NCBI GenBank assembly: GCA_016859345.1
Contig: CM029124.1
Coordinates: forward strand, 18,292,480 to 18,356,479
Length of the DNA stretch: 64,000 nt
Direction of reading: 5' to 3'
Source of the DNA: Istiophorus platypterus
Taxonomy: Eukaryota; Chordata; Actinopteri; Istiophoriformes; Istiophoridae
This document shows, piece by piece, positions 49,487 to 63,560 of the stretch. Position 1 is the first letter of the stretch. Every line of letters begins with the position of its first letter. The notes below the pieces were generated by a model. That model made no database searches. It had not been told where the DNA came from and saw only the letters and a program-made list of their open reading frames with translations. A program made the translations under genes and the position numbers.

Positions 49487-52400
49487 CACACTCAGTATGG
49501 AAGTGTGGAAGCTATTCAGCCTTGCTAAATAATTACAGACCTAAACAATTTAAAACAGCATAATGTGGTAAGGAACAAAAGCGTTTGTATGATTGCTTCC
49601 ACCAGGGGACATTTAATAATCCAGAGAGAATGAAAGGCACCTGTATCCGCTTAGATTGAGCCTGCTTTCATGAGAGTGCGACGAAAGCCAGATAGTATTT
49701 TTTAGCCCAGCTAATAATGGCATGCTGTGGTAAGATAAGTCTCTCCTTAGTTATGCAGAGTGGGAGAGATGCTGTTGAGGGAAATGGCCTGTTCCTCCTG
49801 CAGAGAGGATGGGAGGAATAGCAGCCTGCAGCCAACAGGCAGACACAGCATCTCTCTGAATGTCACCCCCCCCTCCCCTCCCTGTCTCCACCTTCCCCTC
49901 TCAGTTTGTTCCCTATCTGTTGTCTGAATTCATTAGCGGGCAGGAGGCTGCACCACCTCCACTATCCTCTCATACCACTCCATCTCTACGACAGTGGAAA
50001 GATAGCGAAAGGGAAGGGGTTAGTGGGCACATGAGGTGAGGGGGTGGAGAGTAAACAGTGGCTTCGCATCCCTCTACGTTGTTGCTAGGCAACTTTTTCT
50101 GCATATGACAGCCTTGAGTGACGGCAGACCGCCCTTCAGAACAAAGACAGAAAGTTGAGGAAGGGAAAGGGGAGCAGCAAAGAGATAAGTGGTGATTGGG
50201 AGAACACATGCACAGACATGTTGCTGAGTTTCAAGCAAAACAAAGCAAAAAAGTAATTGAAAAAATAAAATAAAATGAAAAGGTGAACCAGATGATTTCA
50301 GAGCAGTTGTTTCCAATTTCCCCATTTTCTAAGGGGTTGTAAAGAGAGAATCTGAAGAGTCATGATATATATAATTGAAACATAAAACATGTGCTTTTAA
50401 TTTTTGCGCTGGATAATTTTACATTTCTGAACCTCTAAAATTTATTCAAGTTTGGTTGGCCTGGTCACCATCCACAGTCAATGAAACTGACACTGATAGT
50501 GAATACTGCATCATTTCAAATTGACTGCAAGCCTAAAATGTTGGGAACTACAGTATGAAAACAGTGCTTTTAAAAACTTTCTGTCCTCGCTGCAAGCAGC
50601 TTTATCCATGTTCTTATCAGATGAAGTGCATTGTTTTCTGTTGCTGTAATCACACTGCAGAGCAAACAAATGGATTAATTTTTGAAGACAACAACATCGC
50701 CACTGGCACATTGAGGATGTCTCCAGCAGTTAAGTTCTTACCCAAGTCTTGTTTATGTTTTGCAGTTTTCCTCTTTCATTACCTATGAACATATGATTAG
50801 GATCTGTGCAAAACTCCTGAGGCATAGTACCAGCATCACCACCGCAACCTACAAACTGTACTTTGGCAAAAGTTGGCAGATCCGAACAGTTCCGGCTCAG
50901 CACATTTGTGTGCACCACAGACGACATGCTTCATCCAAAGGGTGCATAATAAGGGTTTTTGACAATTGCATGGGCTAAAATTAGCACGTGAATAATAATC
51001 ACTGGCCAGAAAGCTGCTTTTCATTGGAGGTTTGGCAGGGGAGGGTATACTGCATGCCAGATCAGGGGTGCCGCTGTATGGATGTGTGCAGTGGCAGCAG
51101 GCAATCAGGAAGCAAAGGAAAGTTGACAGTGGAAACCATATTGTTGGCAGCAGTATGGGCAAAGTTGCCAGTGCTTTAGATGACTATGAAGGATGCCAGA
51201 CGCCTGCACCACAGCTGGCTAAGGAACCAGAAAGCAACATTACAAACAAACAAGCAGTGTAACAAGGTTTAGACCCAGAAATGTATCAACCTGTTGACAT
51301 CTTTTAGCTGTCCCCAATGGAAGTCCACTAAGACGCAAACACTGGGGAAAAAAAATGTCACAGAACCTAGATACCAAAATATTTATGCTTTTTTTTTCCA
51401 AAGTGAAGTCCGTGGCCATCTGTGGCACATGTTCCAGTACAGCAACTTCCTGCAGTAATTAATGAAGCTCTCCAAAGGGAACAGTCTGATTAAGTGAAAA
51501 GTCTTCTTATTCTCCAAAGGCAGTGTTTCCAGAGTTCAGAGATAAATGGCTCTGAAAGAATTCCTGAGAAATAGGCGACCCTGGCTTGTCATGCAGCTGG
51601 CATCTCTTTTATGGAGTCACATTCAAAGCTTTTCCCCTACAAGTGGCATCAAAAACATCTGTTCCCAGGGCAGCCACCCACATGAGAGATTGCCCAGTCC
51701 TGGCAGGATGGCCTGCAGATGTAGGCATCAACTGACATGCAAATGTACATGTAAAACCCCACACAGCCACAATGTGACAGTTAAGACAAACAATATGCCA
51801 AGAGTCACAAAAAAGAAAGGAGAGGAAAAGATAAAAGACAAAATAGAGGAGGAAGACAGTGACTGAGAAATACAGGCTAGACTGAAAGATAAAAATGACT
51901 CAAATGAAGAATGAAAGGAGGAAGAGAACCTGAATAACAAGAGATGATAGCTTATAGTGGAACAGGAGCACAATAGCTTATATTTCCAAGCCACCTTCTC
52001 CTGGCCATATTGCAGGATATGCAGTGGTACTCTAAATCTGAGGCAGAAGACCAATTTGACCTCCATCCTCTTCAAAGTAGCAGCGAATGGGCCTGGTAAT
52101 GCCTGATGAAGTAGCAGCAGCACAGCTAGATTAAGGCTATCATGTCCAGGGTGCATGAGATGCCTTAAATGTGCACTCTGCTAGTGCTGAGAGCAGTGTA
52201 AAACACTGTGCATCATTAGGGGAAGTATGCTCAAGTACTGTCCTTGGCCCTGTAAAGACACTGATAGCGGGGGGAGAATGGATAGAGAGAGGCAATGGGA
52301 AATGGTCTCCGAGTTATTTCCATTCTCTCAGCCCGTTTATGGAAACATTATGGGAGCAAAGTTTAGTTCACACGAAGGAGGAAAGGGATTGGGGAAGCAA

Positions 52401-54984
52401 GCAAGAGTGAGAGACAGGAGAAAGTGAAGGAGGGAGGGAAAGAGAAAAAGTAGGAGGGACTGCAGAAAATGCTTCTTTTAGCTGTTTTCCTTGGAAAAGA
52501 CCTTGCTGTGTGTGTGTCCTCCATTGTGTGGTTCTACCTCAAGCAAAGGCCACAAAAGCTTCCATTTATCTATCCTAAGGATCTAACCTTATTGAGAAAA
52601 GGCCCTGAAAGGCTGGCAGCCATCACATGTGCCAGGGTGACACGGCTTTTCCCTTGTTAACACTTTAGTCTTGCACCCAGAGTGCACCCAAACAATCTCC
52701 ACCGCAGTGAGGGATTACTCCTGCCGACAAAAAGGAAAAAAAAGAGGTAGTACATCTGTTCTATATATTTGCATTTCTTTGGTTGAGATCACAATACACC
52801 ACTTGACTCGATGGAAAGCGAACATTCTCAGTCAGGCGTGAGAAACCCACCCCATCAATGAGGCCTTTTTCCAACCTTGGGTTTCTTTAACCAGGGTAAC
52901 AGCACATCACAAGGAGCAGCTCACACAAAACACAATCTGTCAGTAGACGAGATTGGTTTATTCACAATTCAATCTCATCAGTTTCTATTTACTCAGAGTT
53001 CTTGGTGGTAGAAAGGCAACCAAGAGCAATTTTAGGACATCGCAATGTGTGCTATTCAGCAATCTGCAGCTCTAATTGCAGAGTGAGAGGAATTTTCTAC
53101 ATCTCTAGCATTGAGGCACAACAGCTGCAGCTGGCATGGCATGCAGTGGGTGTGTTTAAGGGAGGTGTGGTGGCTAAAAGGGTGTCAAAAGACTAACCAC
53201 CCACTGAGAGCCATCCACAAATGCACGGTGTTACATGCACAGATGCCCACGTTCACAATCACAGAGTATGCTTTTGTCTTTGTGTACAGATTAATAACGT
53301 TAATGATATACCAAAGCATCATGGGAAATACTGCACTCTAAAATTTGCTTCCCTCTCTACTGCGACTCATCAGCACATCTATGATCTCACTGGTTTAGAG
53401 AGGAGTCAGCTGCCATAAACCAAAAGCCTCACATACAGTACATACACACATCCCATATCGCCATTCATCATCATCTCCTGCTAAATATCTGAGCATACAC
53501 CAACACATACTGTATGTAATCCACACGAAAGTGTTGAGAGGAGGAAGCGACATGTATGCTCTTTTTTGCCCGCATTTTATCTCTATTTTTGTTTCTACCT
53601 CGATACACCACCAACTTACCATCCCCCTCCCTCATCTCAAATGGGGAAAAGTGTCCAGAGATAACTGCAGATGAATTCATTCCCTCTACAAGAAGCCAAG
53701 TGCACTGATGTGACCTGACGTTAGGCCCCCCAGTGATCAAGTGACCTTTGACCTTCTGAATTGATCAGAGCCAATGATCTGATTAGTTGCTATAATGGGG
53801 GGGGGCACAAAAAAGGGGATGGTGATGAATAACAAACATCTCAACAGTCATAAGATATACAGTTGTACTTCATGCTGCATTTCCTCCAAAAGCACTAGTG
53901 AATACACATGAAGTCCTTTGGCATAAATATTTATGAAATTCAGCATGACATAAAAAGAGCTGGGGTTAGATTCTTTAATGCACTCCCACCTCACTCAAGC
54001 AGACATCAGGCACAAGATGAAAAATGTGCACAGGAAGGTGTCTGTCCTTAATCACAGACCTCGCCAGACTCTACAACGGCATCCCAAATAAGCTCAGATT
54101 TCCTTATTCCTCACTTCCTTATCTCTGAACTGCAGCAGACTCTTAAGAATGTCACCAAGATGGCAGCATTAGGAGAGAACACCAGGCGCTGGCAGCTGTA
54201 CAACATGCACTCGGGGTCACCAACTCGGCAGATTCTAATGGAGAGTCTTGCTTTCATTTGGGTAGACAGCAAACAGTGTTATATCCAGCAGGGTTTGATA
54301 AGATGGATGACACCCACAGGCTTTTGCTATAAATAAGATATTAGTCAACCTGCCTGGTTAATAAGATAGACAGATGCTCTAGCACTATGCATCCGACCTT
54401 GAAATAGCATCTCAGAAATATGAAATGAATTCTCAGCCTTACTATCCCCCCTGAGAAAGCAGAGACAGTATTACCATTCAATACTAAATCAATAACAAAC
54501 AGTCTTGCAATATAGGATTGAGCAGAGGCCCAGTGTTAGGGGGTGTTTCTTTTTACAGTGTCTATGGCAAGGAAATGTTCTCAAACCCACATTTTACATT
54601 GTAAACCTAGCCATGGTCATGTTGTTGATTCTGGAGTGCAAAAACAAAAACACAGAGTGGACAAAGCAACGGTGCTGCAGCAATCCAAACAGAGGGAACT
54701 GGCTCTGTCTGAACAGAGTCTGGGGAAATGCAAGAAGTCTCCTCAGGGACCCCAGACTTAGACCGCCTTTCAGTGAAAATAAAACAAAATGACAGGAAAC
54801 AATTAACTGACACTGGTTTCTCTCTTTACCTTCCCCTAGAAAATGTCAAATGTCACCACTTGAGAGAATAGATCTTCGTGTGTGACCTGAGTAGGTGTGT
54901 TCACATGCATTTACCTAGGCTGATTATTGTTTGCTTTCTGCGTTAACCTTGTTTAGAGTCACTGACTTAGAGACTGTTTCCTTA

Positions 54985-54986
<2 letters not shown>

Positions 54987-55051
<65 letters not shown>
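54987..55051. repeat. (GT)32 microsatellite
   Basis: The longest dinucleotide GT run in the window, about 64 bp. A G run and then a 15-bp poly(T) run follow. Confidence 0.98.
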
Positions 55052-55052
<1 letters not shown>

Positions 55053-56750
55053 GGGGGGGTCTGATCAGCATTTTTTTTTTTTTTTGCTGCAGAGACTTGA
55101 ATTCTTGGCATTTGTACACATAACCATTTAAGATTTACATAGTGAATACATGTAAATGACAAAGACCCAGCAAAGTATCACTGGAGGAAAAGAGGGAAAA
55201 CTTTCACCTGTTAGTAAGTAGATTCAAGTATTATAGTTGGAAGATTATTTTGACCTCTGACCTTTGGTGCTTGTGCTCTCTTCCTACACCCATATTTACT
55301 TGACAAAGATGAGAGCAGTGTAAATTTACAGGTGCTCCTGTGGTCAGATACAGCATCTGACTGTGTATCCAGTATTTGTATGTTCATTATATTTTGGCCT
55401 GGGCCTGTAAAGCTCAGTGCTAAACTGTATGTGACCCTACAGTCCTGTTTACATTTCATAGAGGCTTCACAAGCTTCCAGTAAACATTGCCTGGGGAAGG
55501 TAAGCACTGAATGAACACACACTCTGACTGCTTTGTAAGAATTACTTATACAGAGACCTCTTGTTAGGATCCTTAGAGGGGACAGTGTGCCTGAAGTGTT
55601 ATGCAATCTCCTTTTCTTTTGCTCCGTCTTCTTCTAAGGCAGTAAACCCATATAATGGCTAGCATTCAGCATCAAATGTGTTGCCCCTGTAGCTCTGGAT
55701 CCCACAGCTTTCCACCGCCTATGGTTAACCTCCAAATGTCCACAGCAGCCTTCAATACACTTCAGTGGAGATGAGGAAGGGAACAGTTGATCTCTTCCAC
55801 ACTGACAAGACAGTGCGATTACAGAAGCAAGAGAAAAGAAAAAAAAAAAAATCAGGCCACTGTCTCTCCTGATCATTATCTTCTGTCAACCGCCTTTACA
55901 AATCACATAAAAGGAAGGCCGGTCAAACTGATGCAGCAAAGAAAGAAGAAACGAAAAATGACTGAGATGGAATATACAACTCTAGCTTCGAATTAGCTCT
56001 GCTTGGCTGGACCGGTGCTCCTTAAACGCATCATACCGCTGCAGCAGCCCTGAGTACAAGGAAAGGCCAGGCGGACTGCAAGCCCTGGACAGTTCAACTC
56101 CTCTTTGCTTTAGCTTTTTCCTGCTCTCTGCGTGAAAGGATTTCCCACACACACCAGTAACTTCAGTATCTAAGGGTTGTATAAAATAGTCCCAGACTAC
56201 CATGTCTTTGCAAACACCAGGTTATAAGAATAGGCCCAAGGCAACATCATGTACAGGCATTTTTGTGCCTCAGTGAGTGGCTATAAAGGCTATGTAGTAA
56301 TGGCCTGGTTTAATGGTGTGCATAATTCAAAAGCACAATCCAAACTGAAATGACAAAATATTTACATTTTAAGGATTCAGACAGCAGTATAAAGTTTATG
56401 TTGACCAAATGACACTCTAGAAAATTAAAAAAAAAATTAAAGCTTCTAGGAAGAATGTTATAATACCTCCAATTTCTTCCAGCCAACATTAACAGCTTCC
56501 TGCTGTTGTTAAATGAACATAATAACATCATCAGAATAATGCACTGCATCGCACCACTTTGAGAAACACACTGAAAATGAAAACTGCGTATGGCCAAAGT
56601 TTTGTTATAGTTCTTGGATTCGTGGAATAAACCACATTAAATATCTGGTAAACTACACTCATTATAATCTGATTTATGGACCGTTGGAAACACAAACATA
56701 AAAACATCCTCCTCCTAATATGTTTCGTCAGCACTTAAACCACACACTCA

Positions 56751-56751
<1 letters not shown>

Positions 56752-56796
<45 letters not shown>
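56752..56796. repeat. (CA)22 microsatellite
   Basis: An uninterrupted AC/CA run of about 45 bp in intron 1. Confidence 0.98.
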
Positions 56797-56797
<1 letters not shown>

Positions 56798-57594
56798 CAT
56801 GAAAATTTGTCTAATTCGTCTCATGTCAGTGAGCTGGCAGCATGAAAGGAACCAACAAAAAAACCCCAAAAAACAGACAGACAGTTTCTCACAATTGATA
56901 AAGGCCTTTTTTTAGGAGAAATTTCCTTCCTGTAAAAAGGCTGATACCCAGGAATCTTGTACATTCCCAACGGAACTGCACACAAAGCAAAACAGGACAT
57001 CTCACAATAATATGAGGCCCCCTCCTGAAAAACAAAATTGTAAAATATCCCTCACATTTTACTTTCATTCTTAGATCCTTATATTCTTTAAGCTTTGGGG
57101 ACATACTGCTTAAAGAAAGTGACACACAGTGTACAGTGCAATATCTACTGAGGGAACTTTTTTGTCCATGTATGTCAAATTTGGTTTCAACAGACCCTCT
57201 TGCTCTAAAACAGCGTTGGACCACTGCAGTGCACTAGCGAGGTTAAGTGAAGGATACTGGCTCCACCAGCATTGCCTCAGTGACTCTCTCTCACACACAT
57301 GCACGCAAACACACTAAAGCTGAGCACTTTATGGCACATCTGTCACAGCTCTGCTCCATTTGACTTGTTAATTACAATCAACCTCTATCAGAAACAAGTC
57401 AGCGCACTTTTATGCTTTTAACCAACTCATCCAACAGCCATTTGCTCCATGGCTTACCCTTGGTTGATCTACAGTCAAGGGCGCCGATGTTTACATGGGG
57501 ACTTTTGTGCTGTATTGACCTAGATTCTATGACGTAAAGGACTCTAATATGGATAATATTACATAGAAAGATATTATGAAATAAATGGTCCTCA

Positions 57595-57650
57595 GAGAAT
57601 AATTACAAAAGAAGAATAATTACAAAAAAGAAGAATAATTACAAAAAAAG
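57595..57650. repeat. 17-19-bp tandem repeat (x3)
   Basis: Three copies of agaataattacaaaa(a)(a)ga in tandem, differing only in the length of the A run. Confidence 0.9.
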
Positions 57651-60600
57651 TAAACCAACAAATGGTGAAATAATTAAATCCATCCTGTCCCACCATCAAA
57701 CCCACTCAAATCACTATTCATTATTTTATCATTTTTATTGGCATGTGATTGGTTGAGGGGGACAAAATGAGATTTTATTGAGAAATTATTGGTTCATTTT
57801 CATATTTTCCTGAATTTATACTTATTCTTATTTATTTTACACCTCTTTTTGTTTTCTAATATTTTTCATTTTACGGCTCCATATACCTCACCTCTACTTA
57901 AGTGGAATTCACAGAAAGAATAGACAGAGACAGAGCGAGAAAGTCTACAGGCCATACTGGCATGCAGTATGGACTCTGGCTATATCATCCACACCCAGTC
58001 CTGTCTGCCTATTCAGGCAGGCCTTTTCTTTTTCGCTACAGTAGGAAGGAGGTATGCACACCAGCACTAAACCAAATCCCTTCTTATCTTCCATTGGAGG
58101 CTAGCTGTGACCATAGAGGTCAGTAGTCCCAATTGTCTGGGCCCGCTGAGGGGAACACAGACTGAGTTAACCTCATTGGTCACGACTGGTCCTTGGACTC
58201 AGCAGCCATCGGGTTAATGACTGGCCAGCGCTCATTCTCTCCATTGTGGCCCAGTGACAGACATGTAGACAAAACATGTAGGGAGAGTCAGCAACTTTCA
58301 ATGGCTTTTCCCCCAACATTCTCTCTATAGACACTAATGAGTCCCAAAGGGAACAGAAGGTGCAGATATAATTCATCCTGGCAGGGCACATTTTCCTATA
58401 TGCTCGAATAGTGCAAATCCATAATGCATGAATATTTTGTTTTTTGGATTGACATTAAATGATCTGTTTTGTGAAACAAAGAGTGATCCTCCCCTGCTCC
58501 CAGCTCTGATGAGGGGTGCTTCCACTGCTGACCACTGGCCAGAATATGTTGCGAAAGGAGAAGAAAGGCCTAAATGAATCTATTGTGTGTCCACAACAAA
58601 AAAAACTAATACATTTAGTACAAAGCCAAAAGGCTGTGGTTTGCCTCCATTTTGCCGTTCAGCTTTATGACCAGGGACAGGTATAAATGTAACATTATTT
58701 TAACCCGCTGTGCATAACCGCTGGAATGATGTGTGTTAAGGCAACGAGAATCTCCATTTTCAAAATCCACAGTAACTTTGATGATCATGGTCCAATATAA
58801 ACTGAAATGACCCACGTGTCACCATTGTGTCTGAAGATCAAAGAGATTGTCTGGAGGATTAATGATTTCCTTTCAGAGAGAAAAGTATCTTACAGTAACA
58901 TCTGTGTTGACATCTGTAAGCCACCACCATACAGTAAAGATCTTATCCATCTCTGTCTGACAGTCATTTGCTTATGATGGAGCTTAAAACCCAGAGAATC
59001 ATGTAGACTTTCAAAAGGTCATCATTGCACAGCAAGTTCCGAGCTGGTCTAAGCTGTCCATATGATGATGCTTTCATTACCAGTGACACAGTGATAATAA
59101 CTAATACATATATGTATGCATAGCAATATGTCATTGCTTATTCACCGTATGCAATGCAACAAAAGCACTTAAAAACAGCTGTAATAATGATGTAGGGAGG
59201 CATATATCATCCACTGCTCCAGCTCAAGTTATCAGATGCCTGATCCTTTCGATTAATCGACTCGCATGCATGACGAGGCAGTGATGACAAAGTCAGTCAT
59301 TAGAGGGCTCGAACCCTTGACCCCCCCCGCCCCCACATCTCACTCCCTCCTTGGTTCCTCAGAAGCTTGGCTGTGTGTTGGCAGAGGTTGACTGTCATCA
59401 CCAGCACAACCACAATCAGCATTTGACTTCTGTCAATTAACCGTCTGCTCAGCAGCTTCCCCTCTAGCCATGGCTCAGCACATTCACTGAGCAAAACAGA
59501 TACGAGATTCACAAGGCACAAGGGATGGGCTGGTGTAGTGGCTATTTTAGACAATTTTATTCAGCATTTCCTAATATCAGTAACATTTACATCTAAATAA
59601 GGTAACCACGAAAACTTTGACAACTCTCCCATTCCTCCTTAAAACCATTTAAAGGACACTAGAGAAATCTCCTTTGTAAAATGCCTTTAAACGACAGGCA
59701 TTACATCAGACCAAACACATCATCCATCTGCATCTAATCTACTCTATCTACTATGAGGCTTAACCACATCAGCAATGTCAGTGATACATCTACTTGACAG
59801 AAATAAATAAACAAGTGAAGTGGCACAACCCACATATGTCCTTAAGAAACACACCACAAGCCACAACACCCCATTCGTGCATATCGCATAAAGAGTGGAA
59901 ATACGGTGCCGTGAAGGGCTGCTGGCATCTTCCTGTGGGTCCCAGAGATGCTCCCTGACATACGCCTGCGCCTGAGCAAGCTGTTTAACACGGCCTCTTG
60001 ATGCCATTACACTGATTACACATGAGAAGTTGTATAATGTGCGCCTCAGGCAAATATTCTAAACGACCCACGGAGAACCCAACTCACTGACCTTGAAGCA
60101 GTGAGAGTGGTATGATCCTCCAGTAACCATGTTTCTGCCCTCCTTGGATAATCATATGAAAGGTCTATTGCTACTTTTTATTCCTAACTAATGCAAAGCA
60201 TTGCTGGCACTGATGAGGCAGATAGTTAAGGAGCTTTAACATGACTTTTAATGTTACAAATTGAAGTGATACCCCAAATAGAAAGAAATACTCATTTCCG
60301 GTCTTTGTCTGCACTGTGAACATAGTGAATATTGTTTAGTAAACCACCAACATCCACCACAAACAGAACCATAGTGGAACAGGGATTCGATTCTTAAAAA
60401 AAAACAAAAAACAAAAAACAACAAAAAACCATTAACCTAATAATGGCATCCGTCCTTTCCCTAGCAGTGATGAGTGGGCTTAAAACCTTCCATAAATCCA
60501 GACTGCAATCAAAACAAAGGCTAACAAAAAGACGAAAAGAAAGTCTGGCTCTCACAACAGGAGCAGGCAGCATGTGATCCCCTGTCTGCTGGTTGGTTGG

Positions 60601-62580
60601 TTTTGAAGCAACAGGATTTGGCTGGAGAGGGCTATTGTGACTCCTGGCCAGCCAGCCGGTCAGCTGGTCAGCCCGCACAGACCAGACCAGGTTGCCTGAT
60701 CCTCATCACATGCATGGGGTGTTGGATCTGTTGGAAAGGGGCGCCACATGCTTTGGCGTACTTTTATGGTACAATGAGGAGAAATGCATCATCCATAACA
60801 AATGCGGTCTCAATCCTAAGCACTTTAACAGTTTTTTTCCTTCTGCTGTTCTCAAGATCATGACTAGTCAGCACACTGGTAGCAAAGCACCGTGGGAACA
60901 GACCAGGAGATCTGTCAGTGCACAACAAGACTGAAATCAGCCACTATTCAGTGATTTCCCCCCAAACAGTTATGTGTTATGGTAATATCTTTACAGGCAA
61001 TTTCTGTGTCTGAAAAACAACATAACGGCTGCAACTCTAGTGGGGCGTCTCCAAGCCTGTTAGGCCAAACAGCTCTGCAAGGATAACAACTGGATATGGC
61101 CTGTGGGCATGTCACAGGAAGCCGTTTCTCTGCCAAACCTGACAGGTGCCTTATTGTTCAGCTGAGCACACATTGTGCACATAACTTTATTTTGAAAGAC
61201 AAATCTATCCCTCTCAATTACCCATTGTCTGGTAAGTAATGCAGAAGGCACTTTCAGAAATAGATAACATTTTTCTTCTTCGGGTCCCTCACTGCACCCA
61301 ATTGATGGCAGAACGCAACAGATCTCTATTCAACTAAGGATCGAAAGACTTCACTTAGTACTGTCATTATTATGGCTGCTGAATAGGTCTCTCTCTCTAG
61401 TGCACTGCTGACAGTTGGTGGAATGGGGTACATAGGTACTTGTCTTTAATCTATCTGGAAAACACCTGCCTTCCCTTCAGTAATGTAACAAAAACAGTAC
61501 TTTCCAAAAGAAATCAAGTGCACACTCTAAATAATAGGTCTTATAGGTTTAGTTTTATATAAAACTACATCATCTAGGGGAGGCATGAATCTAAACTCAA
61601 CTGGAAAAAAAGTTTGAGAAATTGAGCAGATTGATTGGCTTGTTTTTGCTTTGAGCACAATATTAGCAAATTCTTCACACAACACCATGGATGTCTTCAT
61701 ATCCATCTTGGAAAGTGGTCATTGAAAAATTGCCTCCCTGGTGTGCATACCTCTGACAACTGGACTTAAGCCAAACATTTTTGGTATTAAAGGAAAATAT
61801 GTTAAAAGTTGTATCAGGCCCCTAACATACTAGAGCCATCTTAAAACACTCCTATGCCTTCTTAGTTCAGCACAGCCCCACAGAAAGCTAATCTTTCCCC
61901 AGACATAAAACCGTGTGAAAAATAATGGTGTCTTATTGATTTTAACGCTCCAGGAGCAAGGAAATCTTTATGCTTGATTTGTTCAGATGAGATCTGTGAA
62001 GCCACAAGGATAGAAATCAAGCGCACTGAAAATTAAGCTAAGGAAACTCACAGTTAGACCCCAGATTCACCTAGTTGTTGTGTCTGCAGCCAGCCAGTAG
62101 CAGAGGAACGGCCCCATTTGTTTCCCTTATTGGAGCTTTAGTTATTGTGGAGGATAAACTTCCTGCAGGAAGACAGCAAAGAATACTGTACAGGAAGACA
62201 AACAACATTTCACTTGTTTACTCTTTCAGTGGAGTACAAAGTGCAATGTCTGATGAATACAGGAGCAGCAGGTAATAAAGCAAGATGGTACACGCTGTGT
62301 ACAAGCAGACTGACGGATATTATTTATGGAGACTCCACATAACTGTGACGTTAGGGGACCTTGTTCTATGTCTGGACATACTGACGAGCTCCCAGAGCTC
62401 CAAAAGTGAAGTGCCCCACATAAACACATAACACAGCGGTAAAGCTCAGCGGATTGTGTGACTTACTTTGGCCATTGCTTAGAAATATGATAAAAAAAAA
62501 AAATACCACACTCTGAGCTTTGCAGAACTATTTAATATGGCCTGTGAGACTACGGCTGTCGTCTTCACCTACAGCAGGTA

Positions 62581-62601
62581 TGTTTGTTTGTTTGTTTGTT
62601 T
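62581..62601. repeat. (TTTG)5 microsatellite
   Basis: A pure tetranucleotide run in intron 1. Confidence 0.95.
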
Positions 62602-62808
62602 ACTGGGATTCCACATTAGCTTTTGCATGGCAGCAGCTATTCTTCCTGGGTTGCACACAGGAGGGAAGGCTTTACTGCCCACGACCGGCTGAACAATGAT
62701 GCCTTTACCGCCCCCCGCCGTTTTCATGGAAGCACTCCACTAAACAAATTCATTCAAAAATACCCCTGAGCAAATACGGTCCAGGTGCCCCCACCCCACT
62801 GCCAGGGC

Positions 62809-62863
62809 GCGCACGCACACGCACACGCACACACAAACACACACACACGCACACACACGCACG
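62809..62863. repeat. (GCAC)/(CA)n mixed repeat
   Basis: Alternating GCAC and CA units of about 55 bp. Alternating purine-pyrimidine with GC steps favours Z-DNA. It lies about 30 bp before the CRE. Confidence 0.92.
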
Positions 62864-62890
62864 CCACCACTTCCACAATCACCAAAAATA

Positions 62891-62898
62891 TGACGTCA
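62891..62898. promoter_or_regulatory. palindromic cAMP response element TGACGTCA
   Basis: A perfect 8-bp CRE palindrome lies about 470 bp inside intron 1 from the exon 1 donor. CREB/ATF proteins bind this site, often near CpG-island promoters. Function here is inferred from the motif and its position only. Confidence 0.4.
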
Positions 62899-63021
62899 GC
62901 GTGTAATATCATTCACAGCAGAAATTATTTTAAAAATCAGGAGTGACCACACAGAGTCCACCTCCGGGAAGGTGAATATGAAATTAGCTGTATTTTGCAT
63001 ATAATCTGGTCTGTGTGCGTG

Positions 63022-63048
63022 ACAAACAAACAAACAAACAAACAAACA
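63022..63048. repeat. (CAAA)6 microsatellite
   Basis: A pure CAAA run just inside intron 1, near the CpG island. Confidence 0.95.
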
Positions 63049-63370
63049 GGAGTCTTGTGTAAGTTAACAGCACCGTAGCTCATGCACGCACTTTATTAAT
63101 AGACGCAAATATAGGCTGTGGATAGGCTGCGGCAGAGGCATCATATCCTCCGGCCGATCTATGCCCCTCGCTCGGATTACATCTGCTCCGACGGCTGCAA
63201 GTAACTTTATCCTTTGTGTCCACTATCACCATCGATCCGCTCCGGAGCCTCGACGCCTCTCGCTCACTCTCACTTCACGCTGCAGCCCTACTTTTTACTT
63301 TGTTGTTCGGTTCAGAGGGAGGAAAAGAAACAAAAAATAAAAAAAAGGGGGGGAGAGAGTGGGGTCCTAC

Positions 63371-63560
63371 CTCAAAAACGAGAGCGGGGTCCTGACCCGA
63401 TCGTCGCCGTCGTTAGTTATCCGTGAGGGGGTGAAACCGGCGGCGTCAGGCTCGGTCGGTCTCACATCTCGCTCTTTCGGTCTCAGCCTCCAGACTGAAG
63501 CGGCTGCGACCGCGGCGATATCCATCCAGCGCCCATCTCCCGTGATGACAGCGCGCAGGG
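63371..63560 (-). other. sipa1l2: candidate non-coding exon 1 (5' UTR) of sipa1l2
   Basis: Read on the minus strand, this CpG-rich stretch ends in a good splice donor, GAG|gtagga, so the exon's 3' end is at 63371. The 5' end is not visible; 63560 is only a guess, just downstream of a GC box. Exon 2 starts with 270 nt of untranslated leader after a clear acceptor, so an upstream leader exon is required, and this is the only CpG-island candidate in the window. The exon contains a short ORF of 17 codons (63483-63536). Other alternative first exons inside intron 1 cannot be excluded. Confidence 0.5.
63483..63536 (-). other. upstream ORF in exon 1 (17 codons)
   Basis: On the minus strand an ATG at 63536-63534 opens a 17-codon frame ending in TGA at 63485-63483, entirely inside the presumed leader exon. 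It can act only if transcription starts upstream of 63536. The encoded peptide resembles nothing I know. Confidence 0.35.

Larger units (their letters stand above)
35054..63370 (-). other. sipa1l2: intron 1 of sipa1l2 (28.3 kb)
   Basis: This is the long first intron between the CpG-island leader exon and the start-codon exon. Most is unique AT-rich sequence. Listed separately are its main microsatellites, a palindromic CRE near the right end, a degenerate repeat at about 49 kb and two short tandem repeats. It also holds a short (CA)n at 35887-35905, C runs at about 36389 and 45010, and A-rich runs at about 60398. Scattered open frames of 60-145 codons have no splice context and no family resemblance. 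Long first introns often hold enhancers or alternative promoters, but none can be proved by reading. Confidence 0.6.

Noticed and set aside
59305..59340. gggctcgaaccc-like sequence resembling a tRNA T-arm on the minus strand
   Set aside because: No matching D-arm, anticodon arm or acceptor stem was found around it, and the C run beside it makes chance similarity likely.
60690..60870. Short frame with NSFFPSAV, reminiscent of LINE reverse transcriptase C-termini
   Set aside because: Only a handful of residues match, and the flanks show no reverse transcriptase motifs or LINE 3' tail. Too weak to call a mobile element.
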